This document shows, piece after piece, positions 41,078 through 48,763 of a stretch of DNA of 64,000 nt. Location of the stretch: the NCBI GenBank assembly GCA_023423695.1, contig JAFAFA010000146.1, positions 28,029 through 92,028 on the forward strand, read 5' to 3'. The notes beneath the pieces are model-generated. The model searched no databases and had not been told where the DNA came from. It saw only the letters and a list, made by a program, of their open reading frames with translations. Source of the stretch: Pseudomonadota bacterium (GTDB lineage: Bacteria > Pseudomonadota > Alphaproteobacteria > Azospirillales > Azospirillaceae). Each line of letters opens with the position of its first letter. Positions within the stretch are counted from its first letter, which is position 1. The position numbers and the translations under genes are program-made.

Positions 41078-41080
41078 TCG

Positions 41081-42157
41081 ATGCTGACCTACTTGGATTG
41101 GTACGTGTCCGGCTACACCGAGAGCCTGCGCCGGGTGCTGTCCCTGATGGGTGGCGAGCCGAATGTGATGTGCAGGCAGATGTTCGGCAGGCGGCTCGAC
41201 CCGATGTCCGACCTGGAGGCGCTGGGGGCGAAGCTGCGGCTGACATTGAGCTCGATGGGCGGGTCCGGGGCCATCCCCCGCGGGATGTACGACGCCGACG
41301 ACCACGAAGGGAACTTGGCGAGCTTCGAGAACTTCTTGTTGCCCTTCGCGCTGTTGCCCGACGACGTCAGGGCCGGTGCGGCCAGAATCGGCGAGGCGGT
41401 CCCGGCCATGTTCCGGACGGTCGCCGTCCAGCCGAGCGCCGACCTGGTTGCCGCGCTGGCCCGGGCCAAGCCTCCGGCCGGACAGGAGGAGGCCGTCCGC
41501 AAGGAGTTCGCCGCCGCGACCTGGTTCGTCGACCTACCGCACGGCGCGATCCTCGTCGGCGACCTGGGCGTCCGCGCGCTGTTCGTGCAGCCCTCCCCGA
41601 CCCTCGGCACCGTCGCGGTCTGCGCCGTGCTGACGGTCCCTGGCTCCAACCGGACCGCCGGGCGCCTGATGTGGCTGTTGGGGGACCGCGTTGGCGAGGT
41701 CTCCGGGCTCGTGGACGGGGACGTGGACCGCCGCCTGCTCCAGGACGAGGCCGAGGACTTCCTGGCGCTGCTTGTGCTCTACCGGCTGCACGCCGACAAA
41801 GCGCAGCGCGCGACCCTGCCGCGCCTGACCCGGGAGCAGGCGACCAGCCGCAAGGCCCGCCAGCACCATAAGCGGGCCAGCCTGTTCTCCGTCGAGTCCC
41901 TGGCTCCGCCCGCCGACCGCTTCGGCCGGGCGCGCGCCACGGGGCAGGGCGGGTGGAAGCTCGGCTGGCGCTCCGACGTGGCCGGGCACTTCAAGACGCA
42001 GCCGTGGGGCCCCCACGCGAGCCTCCGGAAGCTGATCTTCGTCGAGGGCTACACGCGAGGCCCGGAGGGCGCACCGAAGAGGCACAAGCTGGAAAGGCTT
42101 GACGCTCCAGAGTGTCGCCGTTCCCGCTTTCCAGTCCCGGTCGCGCTGGGGCCGTAG
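41081..42157 (+). CDS. hypothetical protein, 358 aa
   Basis: The protein begins MLTYLDWYVSGYTESLRRVL and has no signal peptide or membrane segments. The C-terminus VAGHFKTQPWGPHASLRKLI followed by FVEGYTRGPEGAP is a distinctive motif (HxRxQPxGPxxSLRKxIWIxxYxRGPE in my memory) common to phage and plasmid proteins of unknown or anti-defence function, including AcrVA2-like proteins; I cannot verify this without a search. Codon TAG ends the gene at 42155. It closes the three-gene operon 40197-42157. Confidence 0.55.
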   Translation: MLTYLDWYVSGYTESLRRVLSLMGGEPNVMCRQMFGRRLDPMSDLEALGAKLRLTLSSMGGSGAIPRGMYDADDHEGNLASFENFLLPFALLPDDVRAGAARIGEAVPAMFRTVAVQPSADLVAALARAKPPAGQEEAVRKEFAAATWFVDLPHGAILVGDLGVRALFVQPSPTLGTVAVCAVLTVPGSNRTAGRLMWLLGDRVGEVSGLVDGDVDRRLLQDEAEDFLALLVLYRLHADKAQRATLPRLTREQATSRKARQHHKRASLFSVESLAPPADRFGRARATGQGGWKLGWRSDVAGHFKTQPWGPHASLRKLIFVEGYTRGPEGAPKRHKLERLDAPECRRSRFPVPVALGP

Positions 42158-42170
42158 TGCAGCGAAGCAT

Positions 42171-42224
42171 GCCCACTAGCCAGATAAAGTGCCTTCTAAA
42201 GCGCAATTTATCTGGCTTGTGGGC
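42171..42224. repeat. 18-bp inverted repeat with 18-nt spacer between convergent genes
   Basis: GCCCACTAGCCAGATAAA (42171-42188) and TTTATCTGGCTTGTGGGC (42207-42224) match at 17 of 18 bases. It may be a bidirectional terminator or a boundary of the AT-rich segment that begins here. Confidence 0.65.
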
Positions 42225-42327
42225 ATATATGTAAGCGAAGGCAGGAGCTATCGTCCTACTCTCGCGTTAGTCTCAAATATCCGCTTTCAGGAGCAAAAAA
42301 TCTTGTGCTTTCGCAAAGCAGAGTGCT

Positions 42328-42861
42328 TTACGTGAGGTTCAGCGCGTTTCCAATCCTAGCAGCAGAATTCACCATATCGTCCTCGGTGAAGAAATATATC
42401 TTCTTAATTGGCTTTTCCCCGCTGCTCATCATAAATTCTGCAATGCACTTATTGCCATCGGATCTGTAATTAAATTGCTTGACGTCGCTGAAATTATAGG
42501 TTCCGTCGTTGATAAAAATTTTCTTAGATGATTCATCTACAAGAACAAGGCTCCTGCAGTGTACGTCTCGGATCATCCAGCTTGGCTTTATTTCGCCACT
42601 GTTGATTGCTGACTTTGCAAGTTTCCAAATATTAGAATTTGATATTGACCCAACCATTGTGCCAAAAGAAATAGCGCAAAGTATAAGCCAGATTGGCCCG
42701 CCGAACAATATTACCAATGCCGCTCCGCCACCAATTTGGAAACAAATAAAGAATAATAGTAGGCCGATAATCACCAACCTTGCGAGTCTCTTTGCACCAT
42801 TTTCAATTGGATTTGGCCCTAAGTTGAATTGATCCTTAGGGGTAGCAGGCGCGCGGTACAT
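42328..42861 (-). CDS. membrane protein, 177 aa, AT-rich
   Basis: The product has two adjacent hydrophobic segments (LARLVIIGLLLFFICFQIGG and ALVILFGGPIWLILCAISFG) followed by a soluble C-terminal domain (SLVLVDESSKKIFINDGTYN, FSDVKQFNYRSDGNKCIAEF), a PH-like beta pattern seen in small membrane-anchored proteins. The GC content is far below that of the window, so the gene is a recent import. The ATG at 42861 has no strong ribosome site. It lies next to the IS5-family element and an inverted repeat. The function is unknown. Confidence 0.6.
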   Translation of the reverse strand: MYRAPATPKDQFNLGPNPIENGAKRLARLVIIGLLLFFICFQIGGGAALVILFGGPIWLILCAISFGTMVGSISNSNIWKLAKSAINSGEIKPSWMIRDVHCRSLVLVDESSKKIFINDGTYNFSDVKQFNYRSDGNKCIAEFMMSSGEKPIKKIYFFTEDDMVNSAARIGNALNLT

Positions 42862-43196
42862 CAGTATGCTCCTCTACTTATTGTCAGTATGATCAGCGTT
42901 GGGGGCTAAGCTGCACATGGCGTTACGTGCGTAGCTGCACGTTATTGCTCAAAATTCAGATCTCTTCTAGCGCCTAAATTGTTTTGACAAGTATGCATTC
43001 GCAGCTGCGGCGGAATACGCAGAGCGTCGCGCTTTTCTGTAGCAGACGATCCATAGTCGCGCCGGGTGGCGATGCGGCTCGTCCCAGGGTGGGGAGGAGA
43101 ACCCTTCCGATGGTTGCGCCGCCGAGCGCGTGAAGCAGGAGGTCCTCGGCGTCTTTCGGCCCCGGCTCACGCCACCGCTGGAGTCCAGTCATCCTA
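42862..43196. other. intergenic stretch left of an IS
   Basis: The left part remains AT-rich. The stretch next to the IS is GC-rich and open on both strands but shows no convincing gene; it may be the interrupted end of a gene cut by the insertion. Confidence 0.35.
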
Positions 43197-44036
43197 GGGT
43201 CCGGACCCATAAAGAGCCTTTCCGTCAGGGAGCCGTTGTGATTCAACGCCCTGGAAAGGGGCTTTGCGATGAGCGACGGTCATTTCTGGTTGACGGTGGA
43301 GCAGTTCGGACGGCTTGAGCCGCACCTTCCGCGTGGCACCCGAGGCAAACCGCGCGTGGATGATCGGCGTGTGATCAGCGGGATCGTCCATGTGCTGAAG
43401 TCGGGCGGGCGCTGGGTGGATGCTCCGCCGGTCTACGGCCCGCGCAAGACGCTCTACAACCGCTTCGTCCGCTGGGCGGCCAAGGGCGTGTGGGAGGACA
43501 TCTTCCATGCGTTGGCAGCGGCAGGTGGCCCACCGGCCCAGGTGATGATCGACTCCACGGCGGTCCGCGCCCATCGTTCGGCGAGCGGCGGGAAAGGGGG
43601 GAGCGCGCCCAGGCCATCGGACGGTCCCGCGGTGGGAGAACCACCAAAATCCACGCCCTGAGCGATCCGGGCGGTCGGCCGCTCGCCTTCCTGTTGACCG
43701 GTGGTCAGGTTGCCGACTGCACCGCCGCCGACCGCCTGCTCGACCGGATGCCCGTCACCGATCTCCTGCACGGTGACAAGGGATACGACAGTGCCAGTGT
43801 TCGCCGGAAGATCGAAGGGGCAGGAGCCGCGCCCAACATCCCGCCACGCGCCAACAAGCGCTGGAAAAACTGCTTCTCTCCCTACCTGTACCGGAACCGT
43901 AACGTCATCGAGCGCATGTTCGGACGCCTCAAGGATTTCCGGCGCATTGCCACCCGCTATGACCGGTCCGCCACCAACTTCATGGCCGCCGTCCACATCG
44001 TGGCAACCGTCGCATACTGGTTATGAGTCCGGACCC
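43197..44036 (+). mobile_element. complete IS5-family insertion sequence (IS427-like), 840 bp
   Basis: The terminal inverted repeats are GGGTCCGGACCCATAA at 43197 and its near complement TTATGAGTCCGGACCC ending at 44036. A 2-bp TA flanks each side, the usual target duplication of this group. The two overlapping transposase frames inside are typical of the IS427 subgroup. Confidence 0.85.
43269..44026 (+). CDS. IS5-family transposase in two frames (programmed -1 frameshift)
   Basis: The first frame (43269-43661) starts MSDGHFWLTVEQFGRLEPHL and carries the first catalytic Asp in VMIDSTAVRAHRSASG. The second frame (from about 43490 to 44026) carries GGRTTKIHALSDPGGRPLAF, the second Asp in LLHGDKGYDSASVRRK and the Glu in RNRNVIERMFGRLKDFR. 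The frames meet at a run of A and G (about 43588-43600, GGGAAAGGGGGG), a usual -1 slip site of IS5-type elements. The element looks intact and able to move. Confidence 0.8.
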
Positions 44037-44059
44037 TAAGATCGCCGAGGTCTCCCGGC

Positions 44060-44308
44060 TTGCGGAAGGCGGCGGAGGTGAGCGATCCCGCCGATAACTA
44101 CAAGATCGGGGACATCGTCACCGCTGTCCCGGCCATGCTGGTGGACTCGTTACTGGATCTGCGGCTGGGCGACAGGCGCGTCGTCCGCGGCGTCCTGGCC
44201 GCCATGGAAGGGGAGGGGGCAGCGCAGGACAGTTGGCGCGCGTGGAGTTCGGCAGGGCTCCTGCGGCGACTGGCCATCATGCTCTGCGTTGTCGGGAACG
44301 ATGCCTGA
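44060..44308 (+). CDS. hypothetical small protein, possibly a remnant beside the IS
   Basis: The frame RKAAEVSDPADNYKIGDIVT followed by AVPAMLVDSLLDLRLGDRRV and ending RLAIMLCVVGNDA looks coding, but the only upstream start is a TTG at 44060; an ATG occurs only at residue 26. It begins 24 bp after the IS end, so it may be the 3' part of a gene disrupted by the insertion. No family is recognised. Confidence 0.35.
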   Translation: MRKAAEVSDPADNYKIGDIVTAVPAMLVDSLLDLRLGDRRVVRGVLAAMEGEGAAQDSWRAWSSAGLLRRLAIMLCVVGNDA

Positions 44309-44354
44309 CACAACGGAGGTGGCGGCTCGCCGCCACGCAGGGCGTGGATAACCC

Positions 44355-45296
44355 TCAGCGGCGGAACCCGGACCCATGCTGTAGGGCGGCCAGATCGGGG
44401 CCGAGCACTTCGTTCAGATCTTCGGACTCCAGTATCCGATTCATGATGCCGCGGATCGTTTCCTCGTCGGCCCGATACATCGCCTCCACGACAGAATCAC
44501 TCAAATCAACATGGAACCTCTTTCCAATGAAGGTGACGGCGCTGGACGCCATGCCCTCAACACGTCCTTCCGCGACACCCTCACGATGGGCCCGCTCGAT
44601 CGGCTTCCGGATCAGGCGGCTGGTTCCGACGTCGATTTCGATGTTCATGCGCTCGACCTCCTCATCAATCACATGCACGATCCCGCGAAGCCCGCCGAGG
44701 ACCGCCAATGTCGCCAGTGCGTCCTTGGCCTCCTCAACGTCCCTCAACGCCAGCCCGGCGATCCTCTCCAGGGCGATACGAACAATATCGCGCTTGTCTC
44801 CATTTTTGCAAAGGATCGCCAGGATGGCGTCCCAAGGGCGTCCGGTGGCAAGAAAGGGGCGGGGGTCCTCCTGCCTCAGGTCGAGGACGTTGAACGCGAA
44901 CCTGACGCCGTTCTCGTCGTGGGCGGACGGTATCTGGCGGTCGTCCTTCCCCAGGTGGATTACCCAATGCACGACCTCCGGCCTGGGCGCAGGCTTGCCG
45001 TCCCGCTTGGCACGCTCGCGCGCGATGGCGTCGCGAATGAGCACGTGGTAGCGCAGCATGCGCCAGCCCATGTCGGCGTCTGCCCTGGCCTGGATCTCGA
45101 CGTGGAGGAACCTGTCCTCGTCGAGTTCGAACAGGTGGTCGACCGTGCGCGGCCTGCCGGGGTCGAGTTCCTTGTCGTAAGGCCGTCCCCTATTCACGGA
45201 ACCCGTGAGGCGCCGCCACAGGATCGGTCCGAGATTGCTCAGCAGCGCCTTCGCGACACCATCGAAATCCGCCACTCCGGCCCTCCGGCAATCCAT
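44355..45296 (-). CDS. Rpn-family (PD-(D/E)XK) recombination-promoting nuclease, 313 aa
   Basis: The N-terminal half has FDGVAKALLSNLGPILWRRL, then TVDHLFELDEDRFLHVEIQA and DMGWRMLRYHVLI, the pattern of Rpn/transposase-like nucleases where Asp and Glu-x-Gln form the catalytic centre. The C-terminal half is helical and includes GVAEGRVEGMASSAVTFIGK, a region common to the family's tail. The length is normal. No clear ribosome site precedes the ATG at 45296. It is divergent from the HNH gene at 45466 across a segment with two DnaA boxes. Such proteins promote RecA-independent recombination. Confidence 0.75.
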   Translation of the reverse strand: MDCRRAGVADFDGVAKALLSNLGPILWRRLTGSVNRGRPYDKELDPGRPRTVDHLFELDEDRFLHVEIQARADADMGWRMLRYHVLIRDAIARERAKRDGKPAPRPEVVHWVIHLGKDDRQIPSAHDENGVRFAFNVLDLRQEDPRPFLATGRPWDAILAILCKNGDKRDIVRIALERIAGLALRDVEEAKDALATLAVLGGLRGIVHVIDEEVERMNIEIDVGTSRLIRKPIERAHREGVAEGRVEGMASSAVTFIGKRFHVDLSDSVVEAMYRADEETIRGIMNRILESEDLNEVLGPDLAALQHGSGFRR

Positions 45297-45357
45297 TGTA
45301 CTACTAGCGGACTATGGCCGGTCAGCCCGCATCCGACAATCGGGAACACGACGAGAC

Positions 45358-45413
45358 TTATCCACAATATCCTGTGAATGACATGGGCATAAGTGCCGTC
45401 ATGTTGTGGATAA
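45358..45413. promoter_or_regulatory. inverted pair of perfect DnaA boxes
   Basis: TTATCCACA at 45358-45366 and TGTGGATAA at 45405-45413 match the DnaA consensus exactly and face each other across 38 bp. They lie between divergent genes and could control either of them or mark an accessory origin. Confidence 0.7.
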
Positions 45414-45465
45414 CGAAGGCCCGGCTGTGGCATGATCGCGGCCCCGGAACCACCGCGCCAGCGCC

Positions 45466-45906
45466 ATGCCGATCCGTCCCGAAACGCGCCACTTCTTCCC
45501 GATCGACTGGCCGACCCTGAGCGCCATGGTCCGCTTCGAGATCCCGGGACCACACGGGCCGGGGCGGTGCTGGGAGTGCGGTCGGCCGCACGGGAAGTCC
45601 GTCCGCGTTCTGCCGGACGGCCGCTGGTGGGATGAGGAGATCGGCACCTGGAAGGACGACCACGGACACCAGGCCCCGTGGCCGGACATCGTCGAGGCGT
45701 GTTCGCAGCGCCGAACCAAGGTCGTCCTGGCCTGCTGCCACCGCGATCACGACCCGACCAACAACAAGCTCGGCAACCTGGCCGCCTGGTGCCAGCGCCA
45801 CCACCTGCTGCACGACAGGGACTGGCACCGCCGCCAGTTCGACATGACCATCCGACTGCGGCGCGCCTGCGGAGACCTGTTCATGGGCGCATACACCCGC
45901 TGGTAA
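45466..45906 (+). CDS. HNH-like nuclease or zinc protein, 146 aa
   Basis: The segment LACCHRDHDPTNNKLGNLAA followed by WCQRHHLLHDRDWHRRQFD is the HNH fold: DH, a central Asn (GNL) and CxxHH. An additional Cys pair CWECGRPHGK near residue 36 may bind zinc. The protein starts MPIRPETRHFFPIDWPTLSA; the ribosome site is weak. Such HNH proteins are frequent on phages and plasmids as free-standing nucleases. It reads towards the AbrB-type gene at 45945. Confidence 0.7.
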   Translation: MPIRPETRHFFPIDWPTLSAMVRFEIPGPHGPGRCWECGRPHGKSVRVLPDGRWWDEEIGTWKDDHGHQAPWPDIVEACSQRRTKVVLACCHRDHDPTNNKLGNLAAWCQRHHLLHDRDWHRRQFDMTIRLRRACGDLFMGAYTRW

Positions 45907-45944
45907 GGACCATTCGTAGTCTTGTGGCGCGCGGTCCAGTGATG

Positions 45945-46187
45945 TCACTCATTCTGCGCATCCGCGCGGCGATCTCCGATCAGTTCTCCAACAAGATCAC
46001 CCCCCGGCGGGATATGCTCGCGCACCTCCGCTCGCACGCGAGCGAGGACGGCGCTGTACGGCTCCAACACGACTTTGCCGTTGTGAACGGAAACGACAAA
46101 CGCTCCACCCCTCTCCATCCCGACTTCTGCACGGATCGACGCCGGGATGACGAGACAGCCATTGGCCGCCATCCAAACGTGCTGCAT
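45945..46187 (-). CDS. AbrB/MazE-type antitoxin, 80 aa, without a toxin partner
   Basis: The N-terminus MQHVWMAANGCLVIPASIRA followed by EVGMERGGAFVVSVHNGKVV and LEPY is the SpoVT/AbrB swapped-hairpin fold. The C-terminal VREHIPPGGDLVGELIGDRR is typical of VapB-type antitoxins that pair with PIN-domain VapC toxins. GGAGGA lies 8 nt before the ATG. Downstream, where vapC would begin, a GTG start could overlap the stop, but the frame runs only a few plausible codons before meeting the convergent HNH gene, so the toxin is missing. Confidence 0.7.
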   Translation of the reverse strand: MQHVWMAANGCLVIPASIRAEVGMERGGAFVVSVHNGKVVLEPYSAVLARVRAEVREHIPPGGDLVGELIGDRRADAQNE

Positions 46188-46261
46188 GGACGTCCTCCAT
46201 TCATGCCTTTGAGAGAGTATTCTCTCTCATAGTTGCGCTACACCCCCAATACACCTCGGCA

Positions 46262-46522
46262 TCAGTGGATGGTGGGCGCGACGGCCTCCCAGCCGAGCTC
46301 CAAATCGTAGGTGGCAAGCACCACCCGGACCAGCAGGTCGTCGTCCTCGGCCGCGCCGCCCGCCCAAGTCAGCGGGAACACCGCGCCGCCTCCCAGGTCG
46401 AGCTCGGCGTCCCACCCCTCGGCTGTCCGGGTGACGCGGACGTAGCCCTCGGAGCCGCCGTGGGCCTCCAGGACAACCGGGCGGACTAGGGTGGTGGCGG
46501 TGTTGGCGGCGATCTGGCTCAT
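46262..46522 (-). CDS. hypothetical small protein, 86 aa
   Basis: GGAGGG lies 6 nt before the ATG. The product MSQIAANTATTLVRPVVLEA continues with a beta-rich body (EGYVRVTRTAEGWDAELDLG, VFPLTWAGGAAEDDDLLVRV). No family is recognised. It is upstream of and co-oriented with the AbrB-type gene, 75 bp away. Confidence 0.55.
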   Translation of the reverse strand: MSQIAANTATTLVRPVVLEAHGGSEGYVRVTRTAEGWDAELDLGGGAVFPLTWAGGAAEDDDLLVRVVLATYDLELGWEAVAPTIH

Positions 46523-46955
46523 GGCGTCCCTCCGATTTCTTCGGCGCCTCCGGCGGCACCCTTATCTAGGAGATGACCGGCCCGGCGACGGCATCCAGGA
46601 ACTTGCTCTACGAAAACGAAAAATCCGTACAGGCTTTTCGGCCTCGGGATTGGCTTGGAAACCACCGGCGCCCGGCGCAAATCCCGAGTGGGGTAGGGGA
46701 CGGGAGGCCGACTAGTTCGAGATCACCGCCGCCATGGCGGCCCAAGCCGTGCCGAGAGCCTTCCGTGGGGCGCTTGGAGCGACCTTGGCGTGCCGTGGAC
46801 AAGACTCCAAACGGACCGCCCCGGCGGCCAGCGCGATGTGTTCTCGCACTATGACGCTCCTGGGCAGGAATCCGAGGGCGGTAAGGTGGTCCGCCCGCAC
46901 GACGCGGCGCGCCTGAAAAGGCTGCGGAACGACGGGGGAATCCTCTGAAGGTCGG
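46523..46955. other. stretch without convincing gene
   Basis: Short frames exist on both strands. The plus-strand frame ending at about 46948 (SHYDAPGQESEGGKVVRPHD then AARLKRLRNDGGIL) looks like the C-terminus of a lost gene. Confidence 0.3.
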
Positions 46956-47321
46956 TCAGCGCATCGACCGCAGCATCGCCGCGAGAGCGTCGGTGGCTCC
47001 GGTCACTGCGACCTTGGCATCCTCGACTTGCTGGCGTGCCTTCTCCAGGTTTTCGGGGGACAGCGCCACCGCCACCTGCTCGTTGAACCGCGCGCTCTGC
47101 AATTCCGCTGCCCGGTGAGCGACATCGGCGACGGCCTCGGCCAACATGGCGGCGGCGTCGGCGGCGGCGGGGGGGATGCAGGGAGGTCCGATCTCGCTCA
47201 CAGAGATGGGTTTCGTGTCGCCGTGGATCAGGTACATGCCGCCCGCGGCCGGTTGTCCAGGGATCCATGGGCCACCGGGAGTTAGGCGGACCCACTGATA
47301 GTCGCTCTGGAAGACGCTCAT
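46956..47321 (-). CDS. hypothetical protein, 121 aa
   Basis: The ATG at 47321 follows GGAGGGAAAGGG. The N-terminus MSVFQSDYQWVRLTPGGPWI is beta-like, and the C-terminal half is a helix/coiled coil (ENLEKARQQVEDAKVAVTGA). A Pro/Ala segment links them. There are no motifs. It lies downstream of the HU gene on the same strand, separated by a terminator. Confidence 0.55.
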   Translation of the reverse strand: MSVFQSDYQWVRLTPGGPWIPGQPAAGGMYLIHGDTKPISVSEIGPPCIPPAAADAAAMLAEAVADVAHRAAELQSARFNEQVAVALSPENLEKARQQVEDAKVAVTGATDALAAMLRSMR

Positions 47322-47390
47322 CCCTTTCCCTCCACGGCTGTGTTCAGCAGATGTGGGAATGAAAAGGCGTGAACCCAGGGCGGAATGCAA

Positions 47391-47412
47391 CGGGGCGCCC
47401 AGAGGCGCCCCG
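47391..47412 (-). terminator. terminator of the HU gene
   Basis: CGGGGCGCC (47391-47399) pairs with GGCGCCCCG (47404-47412); the minus strand continues TTGCATT. It lies 26 bp past the HU stop. Confidence 0.6.
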
Positions 47413-47438
47413 CGATGCCGTCGGTCTGCCCTCGGGCG

Positions 47439-47723
47439 TCAGGCGGCTTTGCCGTTGATGGCGTCCTTCAGCGCCTTCCCGGCCGAGAACTTCGGTGCCT
47501 TGGAGGCGGCGATCTTGATCTCCGCGCCGGTCTGCGGGTTGCGGCCCGTGCGCTCGCCGCGCTCGGCGACCTCGAACTGGCCGAAGCCCGGCAGCTTGAT
47601 CTCCTCGCCCTTGACCAGCGCGTCCTGGATGGCCTCGGTCACGGCATCGAGCGCCTTCCCGGCGTCGGCCTTGGAGCCGCCCAGCTTCGCGGCGATGGCG
47701 TCGATCAGCTCAGCCTTGGTCAT
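47439..47723 (-). CDS. hup: HU-family nucleoid-associated protein, 94 aa
   Basis: MTKAELIDAIAAKLGGSKAD followed by AGKALDAVTEAIQDALVKGE is the HU dimerisation body; IKLPGFGQFEVAERGERTGR followed by NPQTGAEIKIAASKAPKFSA holds the DNA-binding beta-arm with the conserved GRNPQTGxxxxIxAxxxPxFxxGKxLK motif. The length is typical. GAGGG precedes the ATG at 47723. A plasmid-borne HU may help RepA initiation or adjust nucleoid structure. The frame is open far upstream only because the leader is GC-rich. Confidence 0.95.
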   Translation of the reverse strand: MTKAELIDAIAAKLGGSKADAGKALDAVTEAIQDALVKGEEIKLPGFGQFEVAERGERTGRNPQTGAEIKIAASKAPKFSAGKALKDAINGKAA

Positions 47724-48030
47724 GTCTCGTCCCTCGTTTGTTGGCCGCGGAAACACTGCGTTTCCGGCGAATTCTCGTCGGGATTGACGTAAACGCGAAA
47801 CCACACCACGTGCAAGCCCGGAATGGGCCGCAAGTCCAGTGTTTTCAAGGATTCCATAAGGATCCGACGGCTCCGAAAGCCTGCCTGGGCGTCCGGCAGG
47901 AAGGGGAGGGGGCGGTCGTCGCAGCCGCCGCTCCGCGTCGGACCGGAACGAAGTCAGCGCCGCACCCTTGGGCGGCATTCCGCTTCCGGCCCTGGGCCAC
48001 AGGCCCGGCGGGACTCCTGCGCAGCACTTA
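47724..48030. other. upstream region of the HU gene
   Basis: There is no gene. The ~100 bp next to the ATG are less GC-rich and should hold the promoter. Confidence 0.35.
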
Positions 48031-48385
48031 GAGGCGGTTTTCAGAATGCGCTGAGGCGGTTTGCGATGATGAAGATGGCTGCCGCGGTGAGCAGCGCGAG
48101 GGTGATCCGCCCCAATCGATCCTGTCGTAGATCCAGGCGTTTGTTTGTCAGCAGCCAAGCGCAGCCATGCTCGACGATGCATCGGACCTTGCCGAGCGCC
48201 GAGCCGTCGGGCTCGCCGATCTTACGGATGTGCGGCTGAACCCCGTCGCGTAAGCAGAGCCAGCGATTGTCGGCGCTGTCGTAGCCTGCGTCGGCGTGCA
48301 GCCTGCAGATGGCCGTGCAGACGACCTGGGCCAAGCGCAACAAGTCAGGGAAGAGCTTGGTGTCATGCACGATAGTCGGTTGCCC
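48031..48385 (-). mobile_element. truncated copy of the IS5-family element at 49982
   Basis: It keeps one terminal repeat (GAGGCGGTTTTCAGAATGC at 48031, preceded by TTA as in the complete copy) and the C-terminal half of the transposase. Similarity to the complete copy ends near 48372. Confidence 0.75.
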
Positions 48386-48406
48386 ACCTGATACCCAAAA
48401 AAGCAT
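48041..48406 (-). pseudogene. C-terminal half of an IS5-family transposase
   Basis: IVHDTKLFPDLLRLAQVVCT ... CRLHADAGYDSADNRWLCLR ... CIVEHGCAWLLTNKRLDLRQ matches the protein at 50075 at most positions, from HDTxLFPDLLRL to the end. The second Asp and the Glu of the DDE triad are kept, the N-terminal third with the first Asp is lost. The first dozen residues come from unrelated flanking DNA. Confidence 0.75.
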
Positions 48407-48763
48407 CGTTATGTGTCCAGTACACGCAGTCTCAGAAATAGGCGATAAGATTGCGCTTTATCAAATATTGATCTAATCCAGGACCTCAGCTGCCGGGCGC
48501 TACTTCTGGTAATGTGACTCACTAAATTGTTTAACGCGATAGCATGACTGCACCGCTCATTTTAACACTCGGGTGCAGGAGGAGACCTTGAAAGGTAATC
48601 TCGTTCGACTCGGTGGTAATAATCGCGATTGATTGTTCAATCAAAAGTTCTGGTGTTTGCTAACCAGATATACATACTGTAGAGACAGAGCTAATTTATG
48701 ACGAAGACATTAACATGAAAAAGTCGTTGCCCGATGTGTTTCTGTTGAAGGAAGGAGTATGAT
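48386..48763. other. AT-rich upstream region
   Basis: There is no gene. The base composition is clearly AT-richer than in the rest of the window, continuing into the gene at 48764 for which it should hold the promoter. Confidence 0.4.

Noticed and set aside
46573..46854. Plus-strand gene of 93 codons
   Set aside because: There is no ribosome site and the composition is that of random GC-rich DNA.
47724..48182. N-terminal extension of the HU protein
   Set aside because: The HU sequence starts at a Met with a ribosome site and family length; the upstream frame is open but unlike any HU.
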